This document shows positions 20,733-32,339 of a stretch of 64,000 nucleotides of DNA, piece after piece (positions within the stretch are counted from its first letter, which is position 1; the number at the start of each line of letters is the position of its first letter). A program made the translations under genes and the position numbers. This DNA is from Takakia lepidozioides (lineage: Eukaryota; Streptophyta; Takakiopsida; Takakiales; Takakiaceae): NCBI GenBank assembly GCA_030704615.1, contig CM060734.1, positions 3,410,001 to 3,474,000 on the forward strand, given 5' to 3'. The notes below the pieces were generated by a model that was given only the letters and a program-made list of their open reading frames with translations, was not told where the DNA came from and ran no database searches.

Positions 20733-21971
20733 CTACCGATTGTTTCTAACTTGTCTCCAGAACACATCCCACTGATGGTTTTCCTTACGGCTCCATGCCT
20801 CCTTAGAGAACTCATATGAGGCAAACAACTCGGATCCGGCCCTAATTGTCCTACATGCACATGTCATGACAAATGTGGATATCGAAGGCACTATTCTCCT
20901 ATCCCCATCATGTCGCTCATCCCATAGTACATTGGTTCGTCTGGAGTCACCTATGGAACTATGGATGAGCCCTGCAACGGGGTCGCCATCAGAATAAATT
21001 CTCTCTGAGGGACTCAACAACCGCTCTCGTACGTCAATATCGTTCACGCATAGAACAAAAGGCCGTATGCAAGGGGCCACCCGACGCAATGTGCCCCACC
21101 CGGCTGTGGTGTAGTAGGGACCAAAATAGGGAAACAAGTCCACTATCCGATCTCTTCCACGGGGAACTGGGATGTCATCCACCGCAAAGAGCCCACGACC
21201 CATGGCCAAGTTAGTTGCGGGTCTTACACAATAGCGCCTACCCCAATAAACGAACGGCTCATTCTCAGGAATTGGAGTAGGAGGGCTAAGGGAGGTCATC
21301 CAACAAGCGGACTTCATTGATCTCATGAGCAACCTTCTATCATTCTGGTCCCGAATGTTTGGATCCTCGGCCCAATGAAGCGCAAGTGCAGGACGGACCC
21401 TACACTGCCGTGGAGTACGAGGTTCACGACGTCGTGTAGTCTCAGCATGGTTCTGCGGGAGAGGAGGGTGGGATGCTACAGAAGGTGGGGGTGTAGAAGC
21501 CACAACTGGAGGTGGTGGAATGGGAAGAGATGGTGGGAATGGATCAGGAGGTGCGGAAGAAAGTACAAGGGGAAGAGATGTGGGAGCGTCGAGTACCACT
21601 GGTAGTACTGGATCAGGCACACAGGGAGGAGAGGGTGGACATGGATCAGGATCAGATGGTGGAGCAAATACAAGGCCGGGATGAGATATGGGAACGTCGG
21701 ACGGTGGTGGATTGGGTACAAGGAAAAAGAGATGGTGGAGCAAGTACAAGGCCGGGAGGAGATGTGGGAACATCGGCGGGTGGTGGAGCAGCTGATAGAA
21801 GGGGAGCATATGGTGGACATGGAACAAGAGATGGTGGAGCAGGTACAAGCTCGAGAGGACATGTAGGAACGTCGGCCGGTGGTGGATCAAGTACAAGGCC
21901 GGGAGGCCGAGATGTCGATGCTGGTGGCCGTGGTCCGGCCCGGCTACCAAACCGGTTGTACGCCCATCCAT
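20733..21971 (-). CDS. SET-domain-like protein with proline-rich N-terminus
   Basis: An uninterrupted frame of about 412 codons from ATG at 21969-21971 (MDGRTTGLVAG); the frame stays open further 5 prime through low-complexity DNA, so the start is a choice. Residues 1-190 are a repetitive Pro/His/Leu-rich region. The C-terminal half shows the SET pattern in order: MGRGLFAVDDIPVPRG (the GxG-type start), VAGLIHSSIGDSRRTN (position of the NHS...PN motif, here HSS and TN), and TIRAGSELFASYEFSKEAW (GxEL..Y end). SET proteins transfer methyl groups to lysines, often on histones. Here the key Asn-His pair is altered, so activity is doubtful. It is convergent with the ParB/methyltransferase-like relic. 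The SET assignment rests on spaced motifs only. Confidence 0.5.
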   Translation of the reverse strand: MDGRTTGLVAGPDHGHQHRHLGLPALYLIHHRPTFLHVLSSLYLLHHLLFHVHHMLPFYQLLHHPPMFPHLLPALYLLHHLFFLVPNPPPSDVPISHPGLVFAPPSDPDPCPPSPPCVPDPVLPVVLDAPTSLPLVLSSAPPDPFPPSLPIPPPPVVASTPPPSVASHPPLPQNHAETTRRREPRTPRQCRVRPALALHWAEDPNIRDQNDRRLLMRSMKSACWMTSLSPPTPIPENEPFVYWGRRYCVRPATNLAMGRGLFAVDDIPVPRGRDRIVDLFPYFGPYYTTAGWGTLRRVAPCIRPFVLCVNDIDVRERLLSPSERIYSDGDPVAGLIHSSIGDSRRTNVLWDERHDGDRRIVPSISTFVMTCACRTIRAGSELFASYEFSKEAWSRKENHQWDVFWRQVRNNR

Positions 21972-22160
21972 AGCCCTTCGTCTCACGGATCTATCAGTGA
22001 CAGAAAAAGGAGGGAAAAAAAAAAAACACACCATGCTTGCCAAGCGACCCCCTAAGTGTCCCTTCAGCAACGCCCCCCCCCCCCCCCCCCCCCTCCCCCA
22101 AAAGCACATAGTACAACCCCCGGGCCTCCTGCAGAAGAAAAAGAACCCCCCCCCAGTTCT
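21972..22160. repeat. Low-complexity stretch with A- and C-runs
   Basis: Contains an A-run near 22015-22026 and a C-run near 22074-22093, followed by further C- and A-runs. These homopolymers extend several frames artificially. The Gypsy relic starts directly after it. Confidence 0.7.
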
Positions 22161-23121
22161 TTTGGGACACATTGTGTATAAAAAAAGACTGTTTGTAAAT
22201 CCTAGAAAGACTGAGGCTATTAAAGCCTCTCCACCACCAAGTAATGTTAAGGCTCTAAGGAGGTTTCTTGGACAAACCAGTTATTACAAAAGGTTTGTCA
22301 AACGATATGCACAGAAAGCAGCACCATTGAGCAAGCTCTTGAAGAAGGATGCAGGGTTTGCATGGACAGCTGAGTGCCAACACACCTTCGAGGAACTTAC
22401 AATGTCAGTAACAACTACATCTGTGCTGATTAACCCACATTGACATATGGTATTTCATGTACACTGTGATGCCTCTGGAGAAGAATTGGGAGCTGTGTTA
22501 GCCCAAAATGTCATAAGAAACATAGATTCACCGCTGTATTATGCTAGCAGACTGTTGAACATTGCTGAAATGAACTATAGCACCACCGAAAGAGAAGCTT
22601 TGGCAATGATTTATTCAGTCAAGAAGTTCAGGCATTATTTGTTGGGAAGGAAATTTATGTTCTATGTGGATCATCAGGCTTTGATTTATTTGGTAAACAA
22701 ACCTTTGATAAGTGGAAGGATAGCAAGATGGCTGATTATACTGCATGAGTTTGAATTTGAAGTTGTTTACAAACCTGGACGTTTGCATCTTGTGGCAGAT
22801 CACTTGTCACGCCTTTCAACAGGAGAACCCGCCACAGAGGTAGACGATCAACTGCCTGATGCAAGTTTATTTGCAGTAGAAGTGGGAGCAGATGACTGGT
22901 TCGATTGGCAGTGGCCAATCAGATATTACCTAACTCATGGACAGTGCCCATCTAGTTATGGGAAAGAACAAAGGATGAGGATAGCCATTAAAGCCCTACC
23001 ATATACTATGATAGGAGGAAAATTGTACAAGTTGGGACCAGATGGAGTCCTAAAGAGATGCTTGTACCATCATGAAATTAATAAAGTCTTGGAAGAAATT
23101 CACAAAGGGATAGCTCGGTAA
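22160..23121 (+). pseudogene. Ty3/Gypsy RT C-terminus and RNase H, 5 prime-truncated
   Basis: The reading begins VNPRKTEAIKASPPPSNVKA, then RRFLGQTSYYKRFVKRYAQ, the connection region after RT. A TGA at 22441 separates it from the RNase H core: HVHCDASGEELGAVLAQN, STTEREALAMIYSVKKFRHY, FMFYVDHQALIYLVN and LHLVADHLSRL. The catalytic residues of RNase H (Asp in CDASG, Glu in TEREAL, Asp in YVDHQ) are present. The frame ends at 23121 in the region before the integrase zinc finger. No LTR is seen. It is a different family from the element at 5.4-9.1 kb. Confidence 0.9.
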
Positions 23122-24680
23122 TCCTCTAGACTCGTACGGATGAGCTTGGTAAACCAATGGTCATAGGTGGTGACGGGAGGCGCCAAAGTATGGTGATGCT
23201 TGGTGCGCAACCCCTTCAAACATTCAAGAAACCCCGCACACATTGCCTGCACCAATCCACATTCCTCCACATCCACCTTCATGTCACCCAGCTTATCAAC
23301 CGTATTTCTTTCATGCTCAAACTTGAAATTGATTCGCACGTCAATGCGTTTAAAAGCATTACGCCGTGCATTGGTCTCATTCTCCTCAACCTTATTTGCC
23401 TTCCTTACATTCTTTTGGCTTTCATTTCTAGTCCACTTCTTCTTTGCACTCTTTTTTTGCACAAAGAGCCATGGATCCTAACAACAAAGCGTGCATAGAA
23501 TTAGCTGGGCAATTCAAGCAAAACCTCATGTAGGAAAGTTAAGAAAAAAATAAGAAAAAAACTTCAACCTTATGGAACTTTGTGTGAAAGTGTCATTATT
23601 TTATGTTACCATCATAGTTAATTGATATTATAGATGCTTATGCCTCATTCAAACCTTATAGAAAACCTTAACATGATATTTATGCATATTCTAAACACTA
23701 AACACAAAAAAAGATCAAGTTAGCCGGATGTTCATGGGTTTCTATGAAGCTTAGAGAATTTCCCTAAACCCTTCACCTGATTTTTAGGGTTTAATCATTT
23801 CCAAACAAAGATCTCCAGCTTAAGTTACAAAAAAAATAGGTACATTAAGATTGAAGTATGCACTTTTGCTAACATAGAAACTCTAAGCTTGACCTCAACA
23901 CATATGTCATCCACTTAAGAGTACAAATGTATGCAAAGCTCTACCATCTTTAAACCACATGTAAGCACAAAGAAGAGGGAAGGAAAACATACCTCAAGTT
24001 ACAAAGAGGGCGATCCAAAACCTTGAAGCAATAAGACAATCCAAAACCTTAAGCAAGAAGGCACCCTAGAGAGCCATTAGCCCTTATGCTTCTAGAATAT
24101 TGGAATCCCTAATTTTGAGTATCTTATCTTGAAAGTGGATGGCTCAATCTGCCTCAGCCATCCACATTTGAGGCAGTGTATGCATGACAAGTCACAAGCC
24201 ACCACGTCATGACATGGCGGATAGGGAAGCGAGGGTGGCAAGGCGTGGGCGAGGGCCTGGGCGCGGAAGGCTTGGGGTAGGCGGGCCCCATGCGCCCGCG
24301 TGGCGCTGAGGAGCGGGGAGGAGCGCGAGGGCTGGGCGGGCTGGGCGCTCACGTGCGTGGAGGACGTGCCGGGGCGGGCAGTTTTTGCCCGGGCACCCCG
24401 GCACTATCCCTCAAAGTGTTTGGGACAGTGTGCCGAGGATGGTCTTGGTCTTTCTAGCTTGATCCACATAGTATTAAGCTAGAATTCTCTTTTGCAAGTG
24501 TGTAACTTCCCTGTCTTTAGGTATGGATACGTTCACCCTCTTGTCACGTTCTCTGATCACTGACTTGTGTGCGTGCCAGGGTTTTAATTTTTTTCCCCGA
24601 ATAATCCCAAATAATTGTAAGGGCTTCGTCCTCCCAAAAAACATATTATAATAGTTAACCAGGGCTACAATCCCCCTGTT
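23122..24680. other. Spacer, mostly AT-rich, with a GC-rich island at 24230-24400
   Basis: A minus-strand Lys/Asn-rich frame at 23100-23462 (120 codons) has no domain and may be a fragment of a retroelement. 23500-24120 is AT-rich with no feature. 24230-24400 is GC-rich (GGGCGCGGAAGG, CGTGGAGGACGTGCCGGGGC) and contains the inverted pair GCGGGCA/TGCCCG around a T-run. No gene is recognised. Confidence 0.4.
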
Positions 24681-24684
24681 TATC

Positions 24685-24696
24685 TATATATATAAA
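24685..24696 (+). promoter_or_regulatory. Candidate TATA box for the RWP-RK gene
   Basis: TATATATATAAA lies about 185 bp upstream of the proposed ATG at 24877, a plausible distance for a plant promoter with a long leader. Inference from sequence only. Confidence 0.45.
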
Positions 24697-24876
24697 GAAA
24701 AATCAAAGCTGGAAAACAAATCAATCAGCTCTCCAACCCTAACGTGTGGCTGCCTCAGCCTGATCTGTGCCTTTCCCGTGGCGTGGTTATCAGCGCTCAT
24801 TGGAGCAAATCAAGGCCAGACAAATCAGTTTTCCAGCCGACATCCTGAGCCGTGAAGGGCGGTAGTCGGAGTAAAC

Positions 24877-27800
24877 ATGGCGAGTAAAGAAGTGAGCGCT
24901 CCTTACCGCGCCTCCACCAACGGTTCTCTTTACGCCCTTGCAGTCTTCCAGAATCTTTCTAATTTAGGTCAGTTTCTCTATCACCGCAGCTTTCTGCTTC
25001 ATGATACACGTGTGAATTGATCTTATTCCATACGTAGTGTTGTAATATGTATTTAGCAGCGTCGTGCTTGTAACCTGGATGGTCAGAACGGAAACAATTC
25101 CTTACAGAGCTCCTCCCACTGTGGGGACGTGTTCGGGTTACATTGCAATCTGCGAGGTATCGTTGTATGGGGGAACATTGTTGGATCGAGGATCGGTTCA
25201 GATAGAGGGCTCGCCGTGGGATAAGTACACATAGTCCCCAGGGTTCGAGGATGCTGTGGCGGTAGTTAAGTTTGATAAAAAAAATTCTTGTGTTGGTGAG
25301 AAAAATCTATGATTGATGTGTCGCCTTGGGTCGCTTATCCTTCCGGCACTTGGTGTGGGGTTCGTACCCACCGCTATATTGAGTTTGTGTGTCGTGCAGA
25401 GGGAGAATCTACTCTTAAGCCGTTTTGGTTGTGGCCATAGACCCCACGCCCAGTTTGGGCAGAACAAAAGGGGACAGACACTACCTTTGTCAGGGGCTCA
25501 CTCCAGTAGTGGGACTTAACGTGATATAAACGATTTGTTCTGGCTCTCCAGGTAAGCCCTTCACATAAGCATCAATCTGCTGTGTGTGATCTTCCCAGCA
25601 GTTAGACCTCAACAGGGCCAGGGCTTTAAACTCAGCCTTGAGATTTTGAAAGTTGCACCTGTCTTTGAGAGAGAGAAAGAGAGTCTACGACATTGTATCA
25701 GAAAATGGATAATGTCTTCAGACCGCCTGCATATTGGGCATTGGCAATCTCCCTTTCCTCTGTGCATCTGTTTATTGTTCAAAGGTAGACTCCTGGCCCC
25801 GAGTTTAAATTTCAGTCTAGTGCCAACGGTTAGTGGCCCTTCAGGTCATCCTTAAGGTCCTCACCCTTGTCAGAGACTGTAAACAAAGTTCAGGGAGGTT
25901 TTATGCCTAACTTCGTTTTGTTTGGACATTCTTTGTGCTTCCAACGTGATCTTAGACACTTCAGCCTCCAAGTCAGCTTTGTTTAGCAGTGTCAGTTCTT
26001 CCTGCCTAATATTCAAGTACTGGAAAATCTCCTCTACCATTTTCTGCCAGGACTTTAGTCTGTTTAACTGGATGGTCTTGCTTCCAAGAAATAGAGTTGA
26101 TAATCTTAGGGTATCTGGTATTAGGTTTGCAGTTCAAATGACCCCACCATCTGACCTTGAACTCATCATGTCGAGAGCTCAGGACGGTATGCCAAAGTTG
26201 TCCTGAACAGCCACGGTAGCTGTTCTAGAGCATGCTGACATGCTCAGTTTGAGCACCGAAAGCTGAATGGATTCTGAAGTTTTAGCATTGTTGGAGTTGC
26301 TCTCCCACACAGCTAACGTGTCTCTGGGGTAGGCCTACTGACGTTGCAAAACATGGTCCTTTTTAACTGAGTAATCCCTCTGCAGTGGAGAGACCCAAAG
26401 TTTTGCAATTAGGTGTTTGAACCACTTTTTGTATATGCACATCCCAGTCACAGCTGGAGGAGAACTGAACACCAAGATATGTGTAGGAAGGGAGCACATG
26501 GATCTCTTCACTGCCCCATGTCCGTTGGAGATCCCCTCCTCCCTCCCCACAATCATTCAAAGCCTACCACATTCAGAGAGAATGTACTTGTAAGATGTTG
26601 TTTGCCGTAGCTTTGTGGTCATTGACTGCGTGCCCAATTTGGGGGAACAACAGTAGTGTGACTTACCTTGATATAAACAACTAGTTCGGGCTTTCCAGTA
26701 TCCTCTTGAAAGCCCTTCACACAAGCATCAATCTTCTGTGTGTGAGCAACCCAAAAGTTAGACGCCAACAGGGCCAAGGCTTTAGGCTCAGCCTTGAGAT
26801 GTTGAAAGTTGGTGAACAGAGGTGCAGGAACCGTGTTTTTCATGTTCCTGAAGAGGGTCACTCTGGTGAGAATACCTGGGACAGTTTTCTGATATTGTTC
26901 CTGCACATAGGGCAATTACAATCTCCTTTTCCTCTCTGCATCTGTTTATTGTGCAGAGGTGGCTCCCTGCCCTGGGTTTAAATCTCAGTCTAGCGCCGAG
27001 GGTAGGTACGCCCTTCACATCCTTAAGGTCCTTGCCCATGTCACAGACTGGAAACAAGTTCAGTTTTATGCCTAATTTCATTTTCATCAGACACTCCTCG
27101 CAGAGAGAGAAAAAGAATGTACTCATTTGCCGTAGCCTTGTGGCCATAGACCCCTGCTCAGTTTGGGTGGGACACACGGGAATAGAAAGTACCTTTGTGA
27201 GGGGCTCACTCCGGTAGTGACTTGATAGAGACAATTAGTTCGGGTTTTTCAGATATCCTCTAGAAAGCCCTTCATACAAGCATCAACTTGCTGTGTGTGT
27301 GTTGCCCAGCAATTAGACCCCGAGAGGGCCAGGGCTTTAGGCTCAGCCTCAAGATTTTGGAAGTTGGTGAACAGAGGTGCAGGGACAAAGTTCTTGATCA
27401 TGCTGAAGAGGGTCACTCTCTGGTGAGAATATCTCGCACAATGTATTAGAAAATGGATAATGTCTTCAGGCACATTGGGCAATTACAATCTCCTTTTCAT
27501 CTCTGCATCTGTTTATTGTTCAAAGGTAGGTTTCCCGCCCCAAGCTCTAGTGCCGAGGATAGGTAGGCCCTTCAGTTCATCCTCAAGGTCCTCGCCCATG
27601 TCACAGACTTGTTGTAATGAACATCATATCTTATCACGCTTCTTTGTTGAGCTCAGCATGCCAATACAAGTGCAGCATTCTCTTACTACACAAACATTCT
27701 TTGTAGTCGATTTGTTCTTGCAAACTTCAAAGTCAAAATGTACAGAGGAATATTGCAAGCTTCCTTTCTTTGTAGATATCTAGAAGAGTTCGTCGACTAC

Positions 27801-30800
27801 TTTAAACAGTAGTCCTTCTGTTAAGCACCATTCATGCCAGATTGCAAGACTTCCATCTGTTCATGATGCCAGTTACTGGCAGATGACAGCTGCAGATAAC
27901 AGTTTGTCAATGACAACTGTGGAGGATTTTTTATTCATGCTTGAGGGACCTGTGTGATGCATAAAAATATTTGGCTTAGAGCATGTGTGAGGTGGCTTAA
28001 ATGCTTCGAATGATGCCCCTTTGTCACCTTGGTCTTTTGGTTGTAGTGCACTATATCTGTCTGCTGTATTGGTCACTCGTGCAAATACAGACAACTTTTC
28101 TGTTCTATGCCATTTCTTTGTGGTCTTGTCTGTTCTGCCATTATGGACTTGTGTCGAAAAGGTCTCGAATTGGTCTATTGGCTCTTCCATATTATCAGGG
28201 TGTTCCTTTGGTTTTGTGCTCCTCATTGACTCATGCCCTACTTTTGTTTCAGAACTCGTCAAGAGTGTCCATCTGTACATGGATGATGGCTCTATTACAG
28301 CCATTCAACAAGAGTTTCTACTTTCACCAGGGGTGTATGCTCAAATTAGTGAACCCATACCATCATACTTCAGCAAGTTCGCCCCCAAGGGTGCGGAGCA
28401 GTTTATGAGCACACTGAAGCACTTGAATGAGGCGGACTTCTGGCAGTGCGTGCTGGAATACAACAGCCATACCCCTCAGTCCACATCCATAGTGCCTTTG
28501 TTGAGTGTCTCTAAGTACGTATCTGTCTTTCCACCTTTTCCAGCGGATCACACACGACGGAGGATAGAAGCATGAGGGATTTGAGGGCACAGGTTATAAT
28601 AAGAACTTAAACAGGTGTTTTGAGTGTCAGTCTGGATTGAAAACCAACATACTTGGCTGTTGAATCCGACTTCAATGAGTTTCTATTGTGAGTCATTGGA
28701 TTGTCCAGTTCTGTTTTTCCTGACACTGACAACCTTTTGCAGAAACCCTGCCCTGCAGTATCTGCCATCTTTAGCAGAGGACCTGGCAGTGGTGGAGAAA
28801 GCTGTCCAGAACCAAGGGCATGGGCATCAATGTATGTATCTTTTGGGTCCCCCCAGTTCAACTGAGCAGCAACAGTACCCCTGCCAACTGTCTCCTGATG
28901 CCTGGAAGGAATCCAAATGGAACCTTTTCGCCTTATCTGCTTTGACTGTGGAAACACCAAGTGTTCCCCAAGGAGATGTGTTGCCCACCGAAACACATGA
29001 GCAAGTGGAGAATGTGCATGAGTGGGGGTCTGATCTTGAACTGGCAAGCCCTCGCATGTTGGACACTTGCATCCTAGGTTCTACCTGGAGCACAAGCATC
29101 ACCAATCCGCCCTTAACAGGTTGGATCATTATGCATTAAGCTTGCAACCTTCTTCTGGTCTGAGGATTTCTGAAGCTCTTTCACCAACACAGCATATTTA
29201 AGGGGAGATCAATATAAAGCACTGCTAGGACTGCCGATCAAAGTTTCACTCCTGACTACATTTAGTCCGTATGCTGTTTAATCTGAAAAGTTTGCTTGGA
29301 TGTTTTGCAGCATTGATGTCGGCACCAAGTCCAGAGTCAGGCATAGTAACTAGCTGTAAGGCTGACTGCACTTTCTGGACTCCTTCATCGCTGGTTCTAG
29401 AGGAGAAGATGACTGGGGCATGTGACTCTCAAACAGAAGGGTCTTCCTTGTCTGGTGAATGCAACCAGGGCCAGGCTAAGCTGGTACTCAACTGTGACTC
29501 ATCACATGCAGGAGCCTTGCTTCCTTTTACTTCCTTGCCGGTTCAAGCAAGTATAAATGCTCTCTCTCATAATAGGAACAATCCTGGCTCTCTGTCAGTG
29601 AAACGAGTGGCTAAAAGCACAAGGTCCCTCTGCAGTGATGAAAGCGTTGGTACCCCAGCAGGAAGTGAGAGGCTTCCTCCCGAGGCTCTTATGACAGGGA
29701 CTAGTGAGTGCAGGAATGAAGAAGGTATGGTGCCAGAAACGGACTCGTTCCAGCTGTCCAAGTTTAATAATCGACCTGGAGGTCTGAGAGACTCAATGGC
29801 TACACAGAGTATTTTAGATAAGGTTGCTGAACCTCAAAACCCACGTGGGCCCACAGAGAGGATGACTGATATTACACTAAATGAACTCTCTCAGTACTTC
29901 CACATGCCTATTACCCAAGCTTCAAAAGAGCTCAAAGTTGGGCTTACTGTTCTGAAAAAGAGGTGTCGGGAGTTTGGAATTCCACGGTGGCCACACCGCA
30001 AAATGAAGAGCCTGGACAGCCTTATCCACAACATTCAGGTAGACACCGGTCTGTTTCTTACTCATCCCAAGTATTATCCATCACTGGCAGATTAACTTTG
30101 AAATTTGTTTAGCACATTTTCTTATTGTAGCTTTGATCAAGCAGTGAGATTCGTATGGGAAGAAGTCAGCAAGCGCTAGACAGTCAGAAGTATTGTTAGT
30201 TTTTGCTATTGGATGTTATGGTGCTGATGGAAGTTGCACAGATAATACTTAAACGCCAGGTTTATTAAGGACAGTCACTTGAACGCAATGTGTGAGTCAA
30301 TCAGGAACTTATCTGAAGAAGACATGGCAGTGATTCCCCACCTCTGGCAGTGGGATTTCCGAGTGACTCCTTTCTGACTTAGGAATCTCTTGGCAAGACT
30401 AGACCAGTATCGGTCACTTGGTAAATGAAAAACTTGACATCCCTCTAGGATTTTGCTCAAAGTTTCATGTTGCACCATGTTACAGTTTGCATGCATAATG
30501 ACGCCTGCTAAGCAAGGCTGCTTGTAAGGTTATCTCCTATTTGGCTATGGGAGCTTCTTAGACAATTTCTGAACTGTCCAACCTGACGAAACCCATCGTG
30601 GGCACTTAAACCTCGGTCAGGTAATTATAAGACTCAAAAGGTCACCTGCAGTTGTCCATTCTGTCATGAGAAGATTGATCAAAACAGCACTGGTTAGTGC
30701 ATAGTGTCCCATAATTTCTATCCTAAGCAGCATGTTTATGCAACAGATTTGAGGGGAAATTATCTGTCCTAAGTTCCAGGCATGGAGTGTAGTTTGTTAG

Positions 30801-31605
30801 TTAGGGAAACTACTGAGATTAACATAGGAATCTTTCTTGTTGCTGCTCTTGATGTGTGATTGGCCCTGTAGATTAGTGGCATAGTTCTCCTCCCAAGCTC
30901 ACACTATCCTGACATATCAAATCCCCTCTCAATAGCGAATAGTCATCCTCAATAATATTGGAGGCCTGATGACCTGTATTCATATATAGACTATCTTCAA
31001 CAGTTTTTTCGACTAGTGAGTTGATAGGTGGTTATATTTTGGACTTCTGACACAACTTGTTTAGATGCGAAGTGAGCACATTTGGCTGGCAAAAGCAATG
31101 CAGTTGGACGAGGATTTAATTCTAAGTTGTACAAACTGTAGTGCACTTCATTTATACACTCTGTAAGTAAACACTGAGTTATCACACTTGATTCACAAAA
31201 CTGAAAGCAGACAACTCCGGTACTAATGCCAAGAGGGTAGAACATGCACACATAGAAGACTGTACTGACACATTCGCCATAAATTCACTGGACCCTATAC
31301 GGCACCTATGGTATTATCAATTGGTGAATATGTAATGTATGGAGATGTTTATGGAGCAGGAGTTGGCAAAGGGCCCAGAGGGAAAAACCTCGGCACCTGT
31401 AATGAGTGCAGTGAAGGAGCTGGAGCATCAGAAGAAGCGGATGGAGGAACGGCCTGGCATTGAGCTGGCAGAGCGCACCAAGAGGTTGCGGCAAGCTTGT
31501 TTCAAGGCCAGCTACAAGAAGCGGCGCCAGGCACAAACAAGCCTTGCTCAACAGGAGTCTGTGGGAGGAGTCTCTGTTAATCAAGGCTTTGCCCTGGTTT
31601 TGTGA
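24877..31605 (+). CDS. RWP-RK domain transcription factor (RKD-like), five exons
   Basis: Proposed exons are 24877-24967, 28253-28514, 28743-29119, 29311-30038 and 31360-31605; every junction is GT-AG and the codon phases agree. They sum to 1704 bases, 567 residues. Exon 4 ends with the RWP-RK domain: ITLNELSQYFHMPITQA, then LKVGLTVLKKRCREFGIP, RWPHRKMKSLDSL. This helix-turn-helix-like domain binds DNA in plant nitrate-response (NLP) and egg/gamete-identity (RKD) factors. Exon 5 adds a basic coiled coil (EHQKKRMEERPGIELAE, then ASYKKRRQAQ), as in RKD proteins. No PB1 domain is seen, arguing against NLP. Exons 2-3 hold no known domain. Exon 1 is the least certain: it rests on a good ATG context (AACATGGCG), a TATA box and phase match across a 3.3-kb intron. 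The reading is otherwise intact, unlike its neighbours. Confidence 0.75.
25560..27640 (-). mobile_element. LINE 3 prime debris in intron 1 of the RWP-RK gene, in three repeated blocks
   Basis: Minus-strand readings show the C-terminal zinc region of a LINE reverse transcriptase: PEDIIHFLIHCARYSHQRVT at 27249-27482, followed by FTNFQNLEAEPKALAL, and THTQQVDACMKGFLEDI. Diverged copies of this block lie at about 25570-25860, 26680-27070 and 27240-27610. Between them at 26363-26560 is TYLGVQFSSSCDWDVHIQKV, the segment that follows RT in LINEs. Only fragments survive, all with stops. Confidence 0.7.
30100..31340. other. Intron 4 of the RWP-RK gene
   Basis: AT-rich sequence between the donor at 30039 and the acceptor at 31357-31359. 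No repeat, RNA or coding motif is recognised inside it. Confidence 0.5.
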
Positions 31606-31895
31606 GTGTGGATCTCCCTTCAGTCCAAATACTCTGTCCCATTCCCGGTGAACAATTGGCTTAGAGGATTTGAGGTTGTTCTTGTTAAGATATCCTTCTT
31701 GTCCATCTTGTCCACTACTGTCTCCAGTACTGCATATGCAACAAGTCCTTGGTAACAAACTTCGGAACAATCAGAGGTTGGTCAAGTTGCCGTAAAGGTA
31801 AAAACAGAATCATGCAATTTAACCATGATCGTTAGTCTCCCTTGCGAGATTGGATATTTATCTGGTTCCTTGTTTGTACATTAGGATTAGCACAA

Positions 31896-31901
31896 AATAA
31901 A
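31896..31901 (+). terminator. Candidate polyadenylation signal for the RWP-RK gene
   Basis: AATAAA about 290 bp downstream of the stop at 31603-31605. A second AATAAA lies at 32292-32297. Either could serve. Confidence 0.35.
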
Positions 31902-32097
31902 AACGATGCGTTGAAACATCAAATTGAAAAGCTGCAACATGGTACATTTTTAGAATCAGACTGCATGTTAAGAGTTGTCAGGAGGGTTGCTTGTACGTGT
32001 AGGAGGCAGAGTGATTGCTGTTAGTTTATACCTGACCCAAGTTTTGAAGGGTGATAAGTTGTACACATTCTTGCCTTGGGCATAAGTCATATCAATT

Positions 32098-32205
32098 ATG
32101 TTCTTCTCTTCCGACACGCCGTTTTCATTTGACTGGTGCCTCTATGTTCTTCTCTTCCGATACGCTGTTTTCATTTGACTGGTGCCTCTATGTTCTTCTC
32201 TTTGA
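32098..32205 (+). repeat. 46-bp tandem repeat, about 2.3 copies
   Basis: Units start ATGTTCTTCTCTTCCGA at 32098 and 32144, with a partial third at 32190. The first two copies differ at only a couple of positions. Confidence 0.9.
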
Positions 32206-32339
32206 AATTCTAGTTTGTTTGCAGATTTTTTGGTGTGTAAAGTTCCCCGTGATGGTGATGGTGTGATCGGTGGCCACCGTTAGAAGTCTTCAATAAACAC
32301 ACCCCTGTTATACAAACATTTCTTGAAGTACCAATCTTG

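Noticed and set aside
21470-21960. Plus-strand Glu/Gly-rich ORFs
   Set aside because: They are the complement of the repetitive proline-rich part of the SET-like gene.
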